A DNA stretch of 64,000 nt from UBA5078 sp964538025 (GTDB lineage: Bacteria > Pseudomonadota > Gammaproteobacteria > Pseudomonadales > Pseudohongiellaceae), in the NCBI GenBank assembly GCA_964538025.1, contig CAZICZ010000006.1, positions 1 to 64,000 of the forward strand. Reading direction: 5' to 3'. Below are positions 25,100 through 33,947 of the stretch, one piece after another (position 1 is the first letter of the stretch; every line of letters starts with the position of its first letter). Made by a program: the position numbers and the translations under genes. The notes under the pieces are model-generated. The model was not told where the DNA came from. It ran no database searches and saw only the letters and a list, made by a program, of their open reading frames with translations.

Positions 25100-28000
25100 G
25101 TGACGCCCACAATGCCACTGACGGAATTTCATCCCGCTGCGCGCGCGTGGTTCACCGAACACATCGGTGAGCCCACTCCGGCACAGGCAGAGGCATGGCC
25201 CGCCATTCGTGCGGGAAGGCACACGCTGATCTCGGCTCCGACCGGCAGCGGCAAAACGCTGGCAGCCTTTTATGCGGTGATCGACCGCCTGGTGCAACGC
25301 GGGCAGCAGGAACCCCTGCCTCGCGCCACCTATGTTCTGTATGTCTCGCCCCTGAAGGCGCTGAGCAACGATATACATCGCAATCTGGAGGTTCCTCTCA
25401 AGGGGCTTGCGCAGGGGCTGCAGGATGCGGGATACCCTGCCGTGGATTTGCATGTGGCGGTGCGCACAGGCGATACCACGCCCGCGGAACGTCAGCGCAT
25501 GCTCCGCACGCCGCCCCATATTCTGGTGACCACACCGGAATCACTCTATCTGCTGCTCACCAGCGAGGGCGGGCGGCAGATGTTGCGCAGCGTAGACACG
25601 CTGATTCTCGACGAAATCCATGCCCTGCTTGGTGACAAGCGGGGCGCTCACCTGGCGCTGTCCATTGAGCGGCTGGAGCAGCTCCTCGCCCATCCCCTCC
25701 AGCGCATCGGCCTGTCCGCCACACAGCGACCGCTGGATATGGTGTCGCATTACCTTGTTGGCAACCGGTCGGATGCCGATTGTGTGCTGGTGGATACCGG
25801 CCATCGGCGAGCGCTGGATATTCGAATTGAGGTGCCCGGATCGCCCCTTTCCGCCCTGATGAGCAACGAGGTGTGGGAGGAGTTATACCAGCGGCTGGTG
25901 CAGCTGATTGACACGCATGAGACGACGCTGGTGTTCGTGAACACGCGCCGGCTCTCCGAGCGCCTCGCGCTTGCACTGTCGCAGCGCCTTGGGGAGGGAC
26001 TGGTGAGTTCCCACCATGGCAGCATGAGCAAGGAACACCGCCATACGGCAGAACAGAAACTCAAGCAGGGGCAGCTGAAGGTGTTGGTGGCCACGGCGTC
26101 GATGGAGCTGGGGATTGATGTTGGCTCCGTTGATCTGGTGGTGCAGTTTTCCTCGCCCAAGAGCATTGCCAAGTTCCTGCAGCGCGTCGGGCGCAGCGGT
26201 CACTCCGTCCGCGGTACGCCCAAGGGAATTCTGTTCCCGCTGACGCGGGATGATCTGGCGGAATGCACAGCCCTGCTGAACAGCATCCACGAGGGACAAC
26301 TGGACAGAATCCTGATGCCCGAAAAACCCGTCGATATTCTGGCCCAGCAGATCGTCGCGGAAATTGCGGCGAGCCAGGGCGAGACCGATGGTGTCGGCGA
26401 AGACAGCTGGAGTCTGGATGCCGTGTATGCACTCTGCCAGCGCGCGTGGCCCTACCGCGACCTCTCGCGTAGCGAATTCAATGACATCGTCAAAATGCTC
26501 GGGGACGGCTACACCACCCGTCTTGGCCGCAAAGGCGCCTACCTGCATCTGGATGTCATCAACAACCGCGTCAGTGCCCGTCGCAACGCGCGCCTGACAG
26601 CGTTGACCAACGGCGGTGCCATTCCCGACATGTTTGAGTATCAGGTCGTGCTGGACCCTGACGACATTGTGGTGGGCTCCCTCAACGAAGATTTTGCGCT
26701 GGAGACGCTGCCCGGCGATATTTTTACCCTGGGCAGCCACAGCTGGCAGTTGTTGCGGGTAGATGGGCTGAAGGTGCGCGTGCGGGATGCCCAGGGCGCC
26801 AAGCCCAGTATTCCGTTCTGGTTTGGCGAGGGGCCGGGGCGGACACAGGAGTTGTCCGAGGCCGTCAGTGCCCTGCGCGAAACGATCGATGCCTATCTGG
26901 CGGACGAGGGAGCCGCCAATGCCGTGCAGTGGCTCATCAGCACGCTGCGCCTGCCCGCGTCCGCAGCGCAGCAACTCGTGGACTACCTGCAGGCTGGACG
27001 CAATGCGCTGGAGGTGATGCCCACCCAGAAGACGCTGGTCATGGAGCGATTTTTCGACGAAGTGGGCGACATGCATCTGGTGATTCACTCGCCCTTTGGC
27101 AGCCGGCTCAACCGTGCCTGGGGACTGGCTCTGCGCAAACGCTTCTGCCGCACCTTCAATTTTGAGCTGCAGGCGGCCGCAAACGAGGACAGCATCGTGA
27201 TCTCCCTGGGCTCGGTGCACAGCTTTCCCCTGGAAGAGGTCTATGCCTATCTGCAGAGTGCCAGCGTCGAGGATGTGCTCGTGCAGGCACTGCTGGATGC
27301 TCCGATGTTCGAAGTCCGTTGGCGCTGGAATGCCACGCGCTCCCTTGCCATTCAGCGCAACCGCAATGGCAAGCGGGTGCCTCCCCAGTTTCAGCGCATG
27401 GATGCGGAAGATTTGGTGGCCCATGTCTTCCCGGATCAGATCGCCTGTTTTGAAAACATTCAGGGCAAGCGAGAAGTCCCCGACCACCCGCTGGTGAATC
27501 AGACGATTCACGACTGCCTGACAGAGGCCATGGACATCGAGGGACTCAAATCGCTGGTACGGGCTATCGAGACGGGCGCTCTGACCCTGATTGCCCGAGA
27601 CCTGCGGGAACCCTCTCCGTTTGCCCAAGAAATCATCAATGCCCGACCCTATGCGTTTCTGGACGATGCGCCCTTTGAAGAGCGGCGTACCAATGCCATC
27701 CGCCATCGCAGTTGGGTGGATCCGGCCGAAACGCAGTCCTACAGTGCACTGGATGCCGCCGCGATCGCGCAGGTGCGCGAGGAAGCCTGGCCACTCGTGC
27801 GCTCCTCTGAAGAGCTGCACGATGCGCTGTATTCGATGGTGTGTGTGACGCAGGAAGAAGCGGCCGCGCATCAGTACGAGCGTTTTCTGGAGAGCCTGCT
27901 GGCGCAGGGTCGGTGCTGTCGCCTGCGCGTCGACGCACGACACTTCTGGGTGGCGGCGGAGCGGCTTCCCTGTGTGCTGGCCGTGTATCCACAGGCCGTC

Positions 28001-29518
28001 CGGGAGCCTGTTCTTCAGCTTCCCCCGGTGTTGAGTGCGGAGCACTGGGAGCCTGAAGAGGCGCTCCGTGAACTGGTGCGGCGGCGCCTGGAGGCACTGG
28101 GTCCGGTGACGGCCGAGCGTTTAATCGAGGAAACCGGGATGCCCCCGTCCGCGATTGAGGTCGCTCTCCTCGGGCTGGAAACCGAAGGCTTCGTGTTCAG
28201 AGGGCATTTCACGCCGGGTGACGACTCCCTGGAGTGGTGTGAGCGCCGCCTGTTGCAGCGTATCCATCGCTACACGCTCGAATCTCACCGTCAAAGTATT
28301 CAACCTGTTTCCCTGCAGTCCTATATGCGATTTTTGTTCGAGCGGCACGAGGTACAGGTGCAGCGCTTGCCCGCCAAACCGGTGCTGGTCCCCGTTGCGA
28401 TGGAGGGCCAGGCCGTGCTGCAGAGAACCCTGGCGCGTCTGGATGGGATTGCCGCTCCGGCAGCGCTGTGGGAATCCGACATTCTCCCGGGCAGGATCCG
28501 GGCCTATGATCCTTCCTGGCTCGACACCCTGTGCATCAGCGGCAGGGTGATGTGGGGCCGAATGGCGCGCGGCGCGGCCAAGGGGGCGTTGACGGCGACG
28601 GCGCGCAAGTCCGGCCCGGTGAAAAGCACGCCAATCACCCTGATGCTGCGCGGCAATCATGACCTCTGGGAGGCACTCGCGGGCTCTCAAGCCCCCGTTG
28701 ATGCCTCGCCCCTAAGCCCGCAGGCGCTTCGGATCGAGGCGGATATCGCCCAGCACGGCGCCAGTTTTTTTGACCAGATCAGCAGGCGAACCGGTTTTTT
28801 GCGCAGCCAGTTGGAGCAGGGCCTGGCGGAGCTGGTCGCTGCCGGCAGAATCACCAGCGACAGTTTTACCGGTCTGCGCGCCCTGCTGACGCCGGATTCC
28901 CGCAAGCCGGGAGGCCATGGCAGCGGCCGGCGGCGCGCCGCGTTTGGCGTTGAAGATGCCGGGCGGTGGTCCTTGATACAGGCCACGCAGACAGAGGTTG
29001 ACGCAGAGATGCCCCTGGACGATGAGCAGCTGGACCGGTTGATAGCGGTCTATCTGGAGCGATGGGGCGTTGTGTTCAAGCGCGTGCTGGAGCGGGAAAC
29101 CGCCGCCCCGCCATGGCGGGTACTCCTTCAGCGCCTGCGCCGCATGGAATTGCAGGGGGCCGTTCGGGGAGGGCGCTTTATTGCAGGCATCGGCGGCGAG
29201 CAGTTCGCGTTGCCGGAGACAGTGACCCAGCTGCGCAAATGTGCGAAGAACCAGGACGCCCCGGAGCGCAGCGCCGAGTACGTGAGCATTGCCGCGGCGG
29301 ACCCGGTGAATCTGCTTGGCGTGATAGTGCCGGAGACGAAATTGCCCCGGCTTGCAAAGAACCGTGTCCTGTACAAAGATGGCCTGCCTCTGGCCGTGCT
29401 CGAAAAAAATGAGGTCAGATTTCTGCGTGATGTTGGTGAACACGAGCAATGGCAATTGCAGCAGGTGTTGACGCAACGTGACGTGCCCTCCCGACTGCGA
29501 GCCTATCTGGGTCGTTAA
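25100..29518 (+). CDS. lhr: Lhr-family ATP-dependent helicase (full-length Lhr)
   Basis: A superfamily 2 helicase of the large-helicase-related family, which translocates 3'–5' on single-stranded DNA and is linked to repair. The 1472-residue product has the Lhr core (residues ~1–850) with Walker A SAPTGSGKT, DEIH box in LILDEIHAL, SAT motif LSATQRP and motif VI QRVGRSGH. The C-terminal extension (~600 residues) of winged-helix-like repeats marks the full-length Lhr subtype. GTG at 25100 is used; the ATG at 25112 is almost equally likely, and no strong ribosome binding site decides. Confidence 0.93.
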   Translation: MTPTMPLTEFHPAARAWFTEHIGEPTPAQAEAWPAIRAGRHTLISAPTGSGKTLAAFYAVIDRLVQRGQQEPLPRATYVLYVSPLKALSNDIHRNLEVPLKGLAQGLQDAGYPAVDLHVAVRTGDTTPAERQRMLRTPPHILVTTPESLYLLLTSEGGRQMLRSVDTLILDEIHALLGDKRGAHLALSIERLEQLLAHPLQRIGLSATQRPLDMVSHYLVGNRSDADCVLVDTGHRRALDIRIEVPGSPLSALMSNEVWEELYQRLVQLIDTHETTLVFVNTRRLSERLALALSQRLGEGLVSSHHGSMSKEHRHTAEQKLKQGQLKVLVATASMELGIDVGSVDLVVQFSSPKSIAKFLQRVGRSGHSVRGTPKGILFPLTRDDLAECTALLNSIHEGQLDRILMPEKPVDILAQQIVAEIAASQGETDGVGEDSWSLDAVYALCQRAWPYRDLSRSEFNDIVKMLGDGYTTRLGRKGAYLHLDVINNRVSARRNARLTALTNGGAIPDMFEYQVVLDPDDIVVGSLNEDFALETLPGDIFTLGSHSWQLLRVDGLKVRVRDAQGAKPSIPFWFGEGPGRTQELSEAVSALRETIDAYLADEGAANAVQWLISTLRLPASAAQQLVDYLQAGRNALEVMPTQKTLVMERFFDEVGDMHLVIHSPFGSRLNRAWGLALRKRFCRTFNFELQAAANEDSIVISLGSVHSFPLEEVYAYLQSASVEDVLVQALLDAPMFEVRWRWNATRSLAIQRNRNGKRVPPQFQRMDAEDLVAHVFPDQIACFENIQGKREVPDHPLVNQTIHDCLTEAMDIEGLKSLVRAIETGALTLIARDLREPSPFAQEIINARPYAFLDDAPFEERRTNAIRHRSWVDPAETQSYSALDAAAIAQVREEAWPLVRSSEELHDALYSMVCVTQEEAAAHQYERFLESLLAQGRCCRLRVDARHFWVAAERLPCVLAVYPQAVREPVLQLPPVLSAEHWEPEEALRELVRRRLEALGPVTAERLIEETGMPPSAIEVALLGLETEGFVFRGHFTPGDDSLEWCERRLLQRIHRYTLESHRQSIQPVSLQSYMRFLFERHEVQVQRLPAKPVLVPVAMEGQAVLQRTLARLDGIAAPAALWESDILPGRIRAYDPSWLDTLCISGRVMWGRMARGAAKGALTATARKSGPVKSTPITLMLRGNHDLWEALAGSQAPVDASPLSPQALRIEADIAQHGASFFDQISRRTGFLRSQLEQGLAELVAAGRITSDSFTGLRALLTPDSRKPGGHGSGRRRAAFGVEDAGRWSLIQATQTEVDAEMPLDDEQLDRLIAVYLERWGVVFKRVLERETAAPPWRVLLQRLRRMELQGAVRGGRFIAGIGGEQFALPETVTQLRKCAKNQDAPERSAEYVSIAAADPVNLLGVIVPETKLPRLAKNRVLYKDGLPLAVLEKNEVRFLRDVGEHEQWQLQQVLTQRDVPSRLRAYLGR

Positions 29519-29560
29519 GGAGGGGAGAAACTCCGTGTAAATTCACCCACAAGGATTGCT

Positions 29561-30262
29561 ATGAAACCCCTGTTCGAAATCACTCCGCCCAGTGTTGCCA
29601 TTGTTGGCAGCTCGCTCCGCTTTCCGGTCAACCGCATTTACTGTGTCGGGCGCAACTACGCCGCCCATGCGCGCGAGATGGGCGCCAACCCCGAGCGTGA
29701 AGCGCCCTTTTTCTTCAGCAAACCAGCGAACGCAGTCACGGACAATGGCGTTACCCTGCCGTTTCCCTCCCGTACGCAGGAGCTGCATCACGAAGTCGAG
29801 CTGGTGGTTGCACTGGCAGGCGATGCCCTGGCAGCCAAGGGTGACAATCTGACGCAAGAGGAGGCACGTGGCGCTATTTACGGGTACGCCGTGGGAATAG
29901 ATTTCACAAAGCGTGATCTTCAGGCCGCCGCCAAAGACAAGGGGCGCCCGTGGGATATTGCCAAAGGCTTCGATTTTTCCGCGCCCATGAGTGCAATTAC
30001 TCCGGCAGGGCAGGCGGGAGATATCACGTCAGCCCACATCGCACTCACGGTCAATGGCGCGTTGCGGCAGGAGGGTCATATCAGTGATCTGATCTGGAAT
30101 ATTCCGGAATTGATTGCCGAGCTGTCGACCTACTACCGTCTAAAACCAGGGGACCTGATTTTCACCGGAACTCCCTCCGGGGTTGCCGGTGTCCATCCGG
30201 GTGATGTACTGGAAGGAAAGGTTGATAATCTAGAGCCTCTGCGGATAGTCATGGCCTCCTAG
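29561..30262 (+). CDS. Fumarylacetoacetate hydrolase family protein
   Basis: A 233-residue single-domain FAH protein of the acylpyruvate hydrolase/oxaloacetate decarboxylase type. Metal ligands are in LHHEVELVV (E, E) and GYAVGIDFTKRD (D). The core segment YCVGRNYAAHAREMG and the C-terminal GDLIFTGTPSGV loop are typical. AAGGA precedes the ATG. It begins 42 bases after lhr. Its TAG overlaps the TAG of the convergent DUF6164 gene (CTAG). Confidence 0.92.
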   Translation: MKPLFEITPPSVAIVGSSLRFPVNRIYCVGRNYAAHAREMGANPEREAPFFFSKPANAVTDNGVTLPFPSRTQELHHEVELVVALAGDALAAKGDNLTQEEARGAIYGYAVGIDFTKRDLQAAAKDKGRPWDIAKGFDFSAPMSAITPAGQAGDITSAHIALTVNGALRQEGHISDLIWNIPELIAELSTYYRLKPGDLIFTGTPSGVAGVHPGDVLEGKVDNLEPLRIVMAS

Positions 30263-30624
30263 TCACCCAAGCCAAAGAAGCTGCTGACAGACAGATACAG
30301 CACCGCAGCACTCAAGCCCGTATACACCACAAAGCGCACAGGATTTTCACGCAGAGATGTCATCAGGGTGGGGTGACGTCCCTGTGCGCGCAGGGCACGA
30401 TAGTCTGCTCTTACGCGCGCGGCTCTTTCCTGCTGGTAGTTCAGCAGCAGCGCGCTGGCCTGGGCATATTGGGATTCATCCTGCAGCCAAAGAGCCGGTA
30501 GCGAGATGCCCCAGTTGCCGGCATCCGTCTCGTAAAACGCAATTGCATGAGCCTCCAGCAGCTGTCGGACCTCCTCCGCTTCATCTTCCGGAACATTTCG
30601 CAATCTGAATAGCAGCGTGGCCAT
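30259..30624 (-). CDS. DUF6164 family protein with C-terminal membrane anchor
   Basis: A 121-residue protein. Residues 1–45 resemble a small alpha/beta domain of the 'putative signal transducing protein' type (LFRLRNVPEDEAEEVRQLL…FYETDAGNWGISLPALW). A charged helix follows (~60–85), and one membrane segment (VVYTGLSAAVLYLSVSSFF) ends the protein. The ATG at 30624 is preceded by GAGAG. No function is established. It converges on the FAH gene with a four-base overlap. Confidence 0.85.
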   Translation of the reverse strand: MATLLFRLRNVPEDEAEEVRQLLEAHAIAFYETDAGNWGISLPALWLQDESQYAQASALLLNYQQERAARVRADYRALRAQGRHPTLMTSLRENPVRFVVYTGLSAAVLYLSVSSFFGLGD

Positions 30625-30733
30625 GACAGGACTCTCGTGATGATGGGGCACATCCGGCCCGGTTTTTCAGAACGTGGATTGCATGCTACCTTTAGGACAA
30701 CTTCCCTGTAAATCCAGTCAAAAGGACCTTGCC

Positions 30734-31630
30734 ATGTGCACCACAACGTTGATTCATTGTCTCCGCCGCGCGTTGGGATTGACTGTCTTCATCGCCGCTT
30801 TCGTGAGTGCTTCACCCACACTGGCACAGTCTTCGGTATGGGTAGCCAGCAAGGGCGATCAGAAAGTCTATCTGGGAGGCACGGTGCATCTCCTGCGCCC
30901 TACCGACTATCCCTTGCCGGCGCCGTTTGAAACGGCCTATCAAGCGGCGGATCAGCTGTATTTTGAAACCGATATTGCGAGCCTGAATGATTTTTCTGTG
31001 CAAGCAAAAATGTTGCAGGCACTGACCTATCCCGACGAGCAGAGTTTAAAAACGGTGCTCGATGCGGAAAGTTATCAGGCACTGACCGATCATCTTGCCA
31101 CCACCGGCATGCCCCTGCAGATGCTCGAAAAATTCAAACCAGGCCTGCTGGTCAGTACGCTACAGGTGATTGAGTTCCAGAAGCTGGGGTTTACCCCGCA
31201 AGGTGTCGATGCCTATTTCAATTCACGCGCCCGTGGTGATGGCAAACCGGTTGGCGAACTGGAACCTGTGGATGCGCAAATTGCTTTTATTGCAGACATG
31301 GGTGTCGGTAACGAAAGCGATTTCATCCGTCTGTCACTGAAAGACCTCAAGGACATCGACACCTCCATGGATCAGATGATTGCGGCATGGCGCACGGGGG
31401 ATCATGCGGGGCTGGCCACCTTGTTTGTGAATGACATGAAGGAGGAGCACCCGGCGCTTTATGACTCACTGCTCGTGCAGAGAAATACCGCCTGGATGCA
31501 GATTATCGAGACGATGTTCCAGGATGCAGACACGGAATTTGTCCTGGTGGGAGCTGCGCATCTGGTGGGAGACGATGGCTTGCTAAAGAAACTGGCAGCG
31601 CAAGGTGTCACGATTACACAGGTGCCATAA
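30734..31630 (+). CDS. TraB/GumN family protein, exported
   Basis: A 298-residue protein with a signal peptide (cleavage near PTLAQS, residue ~30). The TraB/GumN fold is supported by the paired motifs GGTVHLLRP near the start and VLVGAAHLVGDDGLL near the end; this Tiki-like family includes metal-dependent proteases, though bacterial substrates are unknown. AAGGA lies 7 bases before the ATG at 30734. Its 3' end overlaps the convergent LysR gene by 17 bases. Confidence 0.9.
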   Translation: MCTTTLIHCLRRALGLTVFIAAFVSASPTLAQSSVWVASKGDQKVYLGGTVHLLRPTDYPLPAPFETAYQAADQLYFETDIASLNDFSVQAKMLQALTYPDEQSLKTVLDAESYQALTDHLATTGMPLQMLEKFKPGLLVSTLQVIEFQKLGFTPQGVDAYFNSRARGDGKPVGELEPVDAQIAFIADMGVGNESDFIRLSLKDLKDIDTSMDQMIAAWRTGDHAGLATLFVNDMKEEHPALYDSLLVQRNTAWMQIIETMFQDADTEFVLVGAAHLVGDDGLLKKLAAQGVTITQVP

Positions 31631-32549
31631 TGTCGGCATGACCCTTTGCGTCCGGCGCGTCCGCTTTATCGCACAACAATTCAAAAAATGCGCGGCACGC
31701 ATTGCTCATCTGCCGCTGCCGGTGATAAATGCAATCCAGTGTCCGTTCAAGACGAATGGGGTCCTGTTGAGGCCCTTGCGTCACCATCAGGCTGTACAGC
31801 GTCTCATCCTGCAACATGGACTTCGGCAAAACTCCCCAGGCGTAACCCGCTGAAATCAATGCCTTGATGGTCTCAAGGAAATTGGTCGCCAGATTGCTTT
31901 TAATCTGCAATCCCTGCTGTGCAAACAATTCCTCAACCAACTTGGTGGTGTAAAAACGTTTCTCTGGCAGCAGTGCCGGGTACTGGCTGATGTCTTTCAG
32001 GCTCACCTGGGACAATTTGGTGAGAGGGTGCTGACGGGCGGTGACGAAATGAAGCGAGTCCACCCAGATCGTTTGTGTGGCGATCTGCGCGTGCACGTTG
32101 TCGACATGGGTGATGATCCCAAGGTCAAAATCGGCATGCAGGACCGCCTCATACGCTTCTGCCGAATCCATGAATCGGATGTCCAGTTCGACCAGAGGGT
32201 ATTTTTCAGAAAACTCCCGCAAGACTCCGGGCAGTCGATGCAAACCGATGTGATGGCTGGTCACCAGCTTTAGTTCGCCGCGGACTTCACCCGAGAGATC
32301 AGCAATCGATTGGCGCGCCACCCGCATCGTGTCGAGGAGTTGTTTGGCGTGTGGCAACAAGGTGCGGCCGGCTTCGGTCAGGGAGACCTGCCGTCCGATG
32401 CGATCGAAGAGGAGTGCGTTGACCTGTTGCTCCAGCAATGAGATGCGTTTGCTGATGGCGGGTTGAGTAATATGAAGCTGTTCCGCTGCCGCAGAGAACG
32501 ACTGGTTCTCTGCAACGGCGACAAACGCTTTCAGATTTTGAGTGTCCAT
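31614..32549 (-). CDS. LysR family transcriptional regulator
   Basis: A 311-residue LTTR. The N-terminal winged HTH has the usual sequence (FVAVAENQSFSAAAEQL, then QPAISKRIS), followed by the linker helix and a type 2 periplasmic-binding-fold effector domain from residue ~90. The recognition-helix wording is close to the CysB/CbbR side of the family, but no target can be assigned. It is the last gene of a leftward series and overlaps the TraB gene tail to tail. Confidence 0.93.
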   Translation of the reverse strand: MDTQNLKAFVAVAENQSFSAAAEQLHITQPAISKRISLLEQQVNALLFDRIGRQVSLTEAGRTLLPHAKQLLDTMRVARQSIADLSGEVRGELKLVTSHHIGLHRLPGVLREFSEKYPLVELDIRFMDSAEAYEAVLHADFDLGIITHVDNVHAQIATQTIWVDSLHFVTARQHPLTKLSQVSLKDISQYPALLPEKRFYTTKLVEELFAQQGLQIKSNLATNFLETIKALISAGYAWGVLPKSMLQDETLYSLMVTQGPQQDPIRLERTLDCIYHRQRQMSNACRAFFELLCDKADAPDAKGHADIMAPV

Positions 32550-32615
32550 AGAGGACCAGTCAGCGGATCAAGAGTGTGAGTGCCCTCGCACACGGGCAAG
32601 TCTTGGAGCAGTTAA

Positions 32616-32792
32616 TCAGGCGTTGTTCTTATGGCTAAGCACGATTTGTCGCGGACCGCTTGTCGTTGTTTGACCGCTGATTCCAGAAGGAATCTTTTGA
32701 ACCTTGCCGCCGGATTTGAGAAATGCGTCTACTTGCTCGGCCAGATTAATGCGGTGGTCAATGACAGGGTCTTTCTTGGGTTTGGTTGCCAT
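32616..32792 (-). CDS. Small protein with SutA-like FLxxGGKVQ motif (58 aa)
   Basis: A 58-residue basic protein from the ATG at 32792, starting MATKPKKDP. The central QVDAFLKSGGKVQKIP recalls the conserved core of SutA (…FLARGGKVQEV), an RNA-polymerase-binding protein of Pseudomonas. The acidic N-terminal arm of SutA is missing, so the relation is uncertain. A longer frame from 32864 has no ribosome binding site support. It lies between the XRE and LysR genes in the same direction. Confidence 0.7.
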   Translation of the reverse strand: MATKPKKDPVIDHRINLAEQVDAFLKSGGKVQKIPSGISGQTTTSGPRQIVLSHKNNA

Positions 32793-32899
32793 AGCAATGC
32801 CTTTATTCGAACGTGTAAAAAGCCGTGGAGTATACACGACTCTCCGTGATAGCGAAAATGGCACGGTCTGATTGAACTGGCCTGCGCGAGGCGCGGGAC

Positions 32900-33196
32900 T
32901 TAATCGGCCCCGAGACGTCGCTTGCGGATGAAGTAATCGGATTTTGCGTCCGTGGGGAGCTCGCCCATCAGCTCATCCATTGACACTTTGTAAATGACTT
33001 TGACTTTCGCCAGCAGTTCGACGTCCAGATGACAGCCATAATCGCGTGAAGTTTCAATGTCTTCCAGTTGTTTACGGGACACCCCAAGGAGTTTGGATCC
33101 TTCGGTCATGGAGTAGCCGGCATCAAGGCGCAGGCGACGGATTCGTTCTTTGATCTTGATAGTAAAGGGCGAAAACTTAACTTGTTGATCTGACAT
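32900..33196 (-). CDS. XRE-family helix-turn-helix protein
   Basis: A 98-residue protein with one Cro/CI-type HTH (residues ~15–70: RIRRLRLDAGYSMTEGSKLLGVSRKQLEDIETS). It ends with a charged tail FIRKRRLGAD. The size fits a small DNA-binding regulator without an effector domain. It follows the DUF3501 gene by 151 bases containing a long hairpin, so it may be partly separate from that operon. Confidence 0.85.
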   Translation of the reverse strand: MSDQQVKFSPFTIKIKERIRRLRLDAGYSMTEGSKLLGVSRKQLEDIETSRDYGCHLDVELLAKVKVIYKVSMDELMGELPTDAKSDYFIRKRRLGAD

Positions 33197-33288
33197 GTTG
33201 AAGACTTCTGCTATCTCAAGGAATGGGACACGCGAGGCCCTGTGCGTGACTTGGGTTGTTCAATCCGTGAGCAGTTATAATATCACCA

Positions 33289-33330
33289 CGCCATCATTGG
33301 TGGCTATTGGAAAATAGCCACCCGATGGCG
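33289..33330. other. Long bipartite hairpin between DUF3501 and XRE genes
   Basis: Outer stem CGCCATC (33289–33295) / GATGGCG (33324–33330) and inner perfect 10-bp stem GGTGGCTATT (33299–33308) / AATAGCCACC (33313–33322) with loop GGAA. The two stems are separated by a 3/1 internal loop. The − strand has no clear U-tract after it. It starts 18 bases after the DUF3501 stop and may act as a partial terminator or RNA stabiliser between operon segments. Confidence 0.65.
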
Positions 33331-33347
33331 CATTTTCGGGGATCTGG

Positions 33348-33932
33348 TCAGGAAAAGTCCCGCATGAGCGATGCTGTCAGCGTGTCAGGCAGGGGTTTGA
33401 CGAGGGTCGGATAGGCGGGATGGTCGCAGCCAAGAGTCCAGTGAGCACCGGCGCGCGCCGCGGCGATCATGTCGGGGGAAAGTTCAAATCGCAAGAAATG
33501 GACGGCAGAAGTTTTTTGCTCCGTGGATCTCTCCAGATCTTCGTCTGCGATCGCGAAGCATTTTTCATGGGTGCCAATCTGTAGCCACAGATGATGTTCT
33601 ATATCGACCAGTCGACTGAGCTGGAATCGACGTTCGTCCTCATCGGGGAATTCGAGCATGAAGGTCGCTTTCAGGTTGCTGCCATCGGGGATCAGGGGAT
33701 TGTAGGCATCAATTTCTTCCTGAATGGAGGCGGTATCCGTCAGTTTCTCGGCCCGCATCATTTCAAGAACCTGGTAGCGCATGGTCATCAGATCTTCAAA
33801 GCAGAGGCTCGCATTCGCCCCAAGGGCGAGACGCCGGTTTTTCTTGTGCTCGATGATCGCTTGGCGCAGTGCCGGTCGTTTCGCTTCGTAAGCGCTCAAG
33901 GTGCCAAGGTCATCAACGGTCATTTTTTTCAT
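33348..33932 (-). CDS. DUF3501 family protein
   Basis: A 194-residue protein of the DUF3501 family, recognisable from the MTVDDLGTLSAYEA start, the MRYQVLEMMRAEK helix and an HFLRFELSP segment. The family is repeatedly found beside rubrerythrin and HdrD/GlpC-like Fe-S proteins, and here it is the third gene of such an operon, 15 bases after the Fe-S gene. No biochemical role is known; the constant partners suggest an electron-transfer or peroxide/iron stress complex, which is inference. Confidence 0.9.
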   Translation of the reverse strand: MKKMTVDDLGTLSAYEAKRPALRQAIIEHKKNRRLALGANASLCFEDLMTMRYQVLEMMRAEKLTDTASIQEEIDAYNPLIPDGSNLKATFMLEFPDEDERRFQLSRLVDIEHHLWLQIGTHEKCFAIADEDLERSTEQKTSAVHFLRFELSPDMIAAARAGAHWTLGCDHPAYPTLVKPLPDTLTASLMRDFS

Positions 33933-33947
33933 GCGTTATCCTGTCGG

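Noticed and set aside
25883..28045. 720-codon open frame on the − strand opposite lhr
   Set aside because: It lies entirely inside a well-supported helicase gene; the translation is rich in H, Q, R and G, as expected for an antisense shadow.
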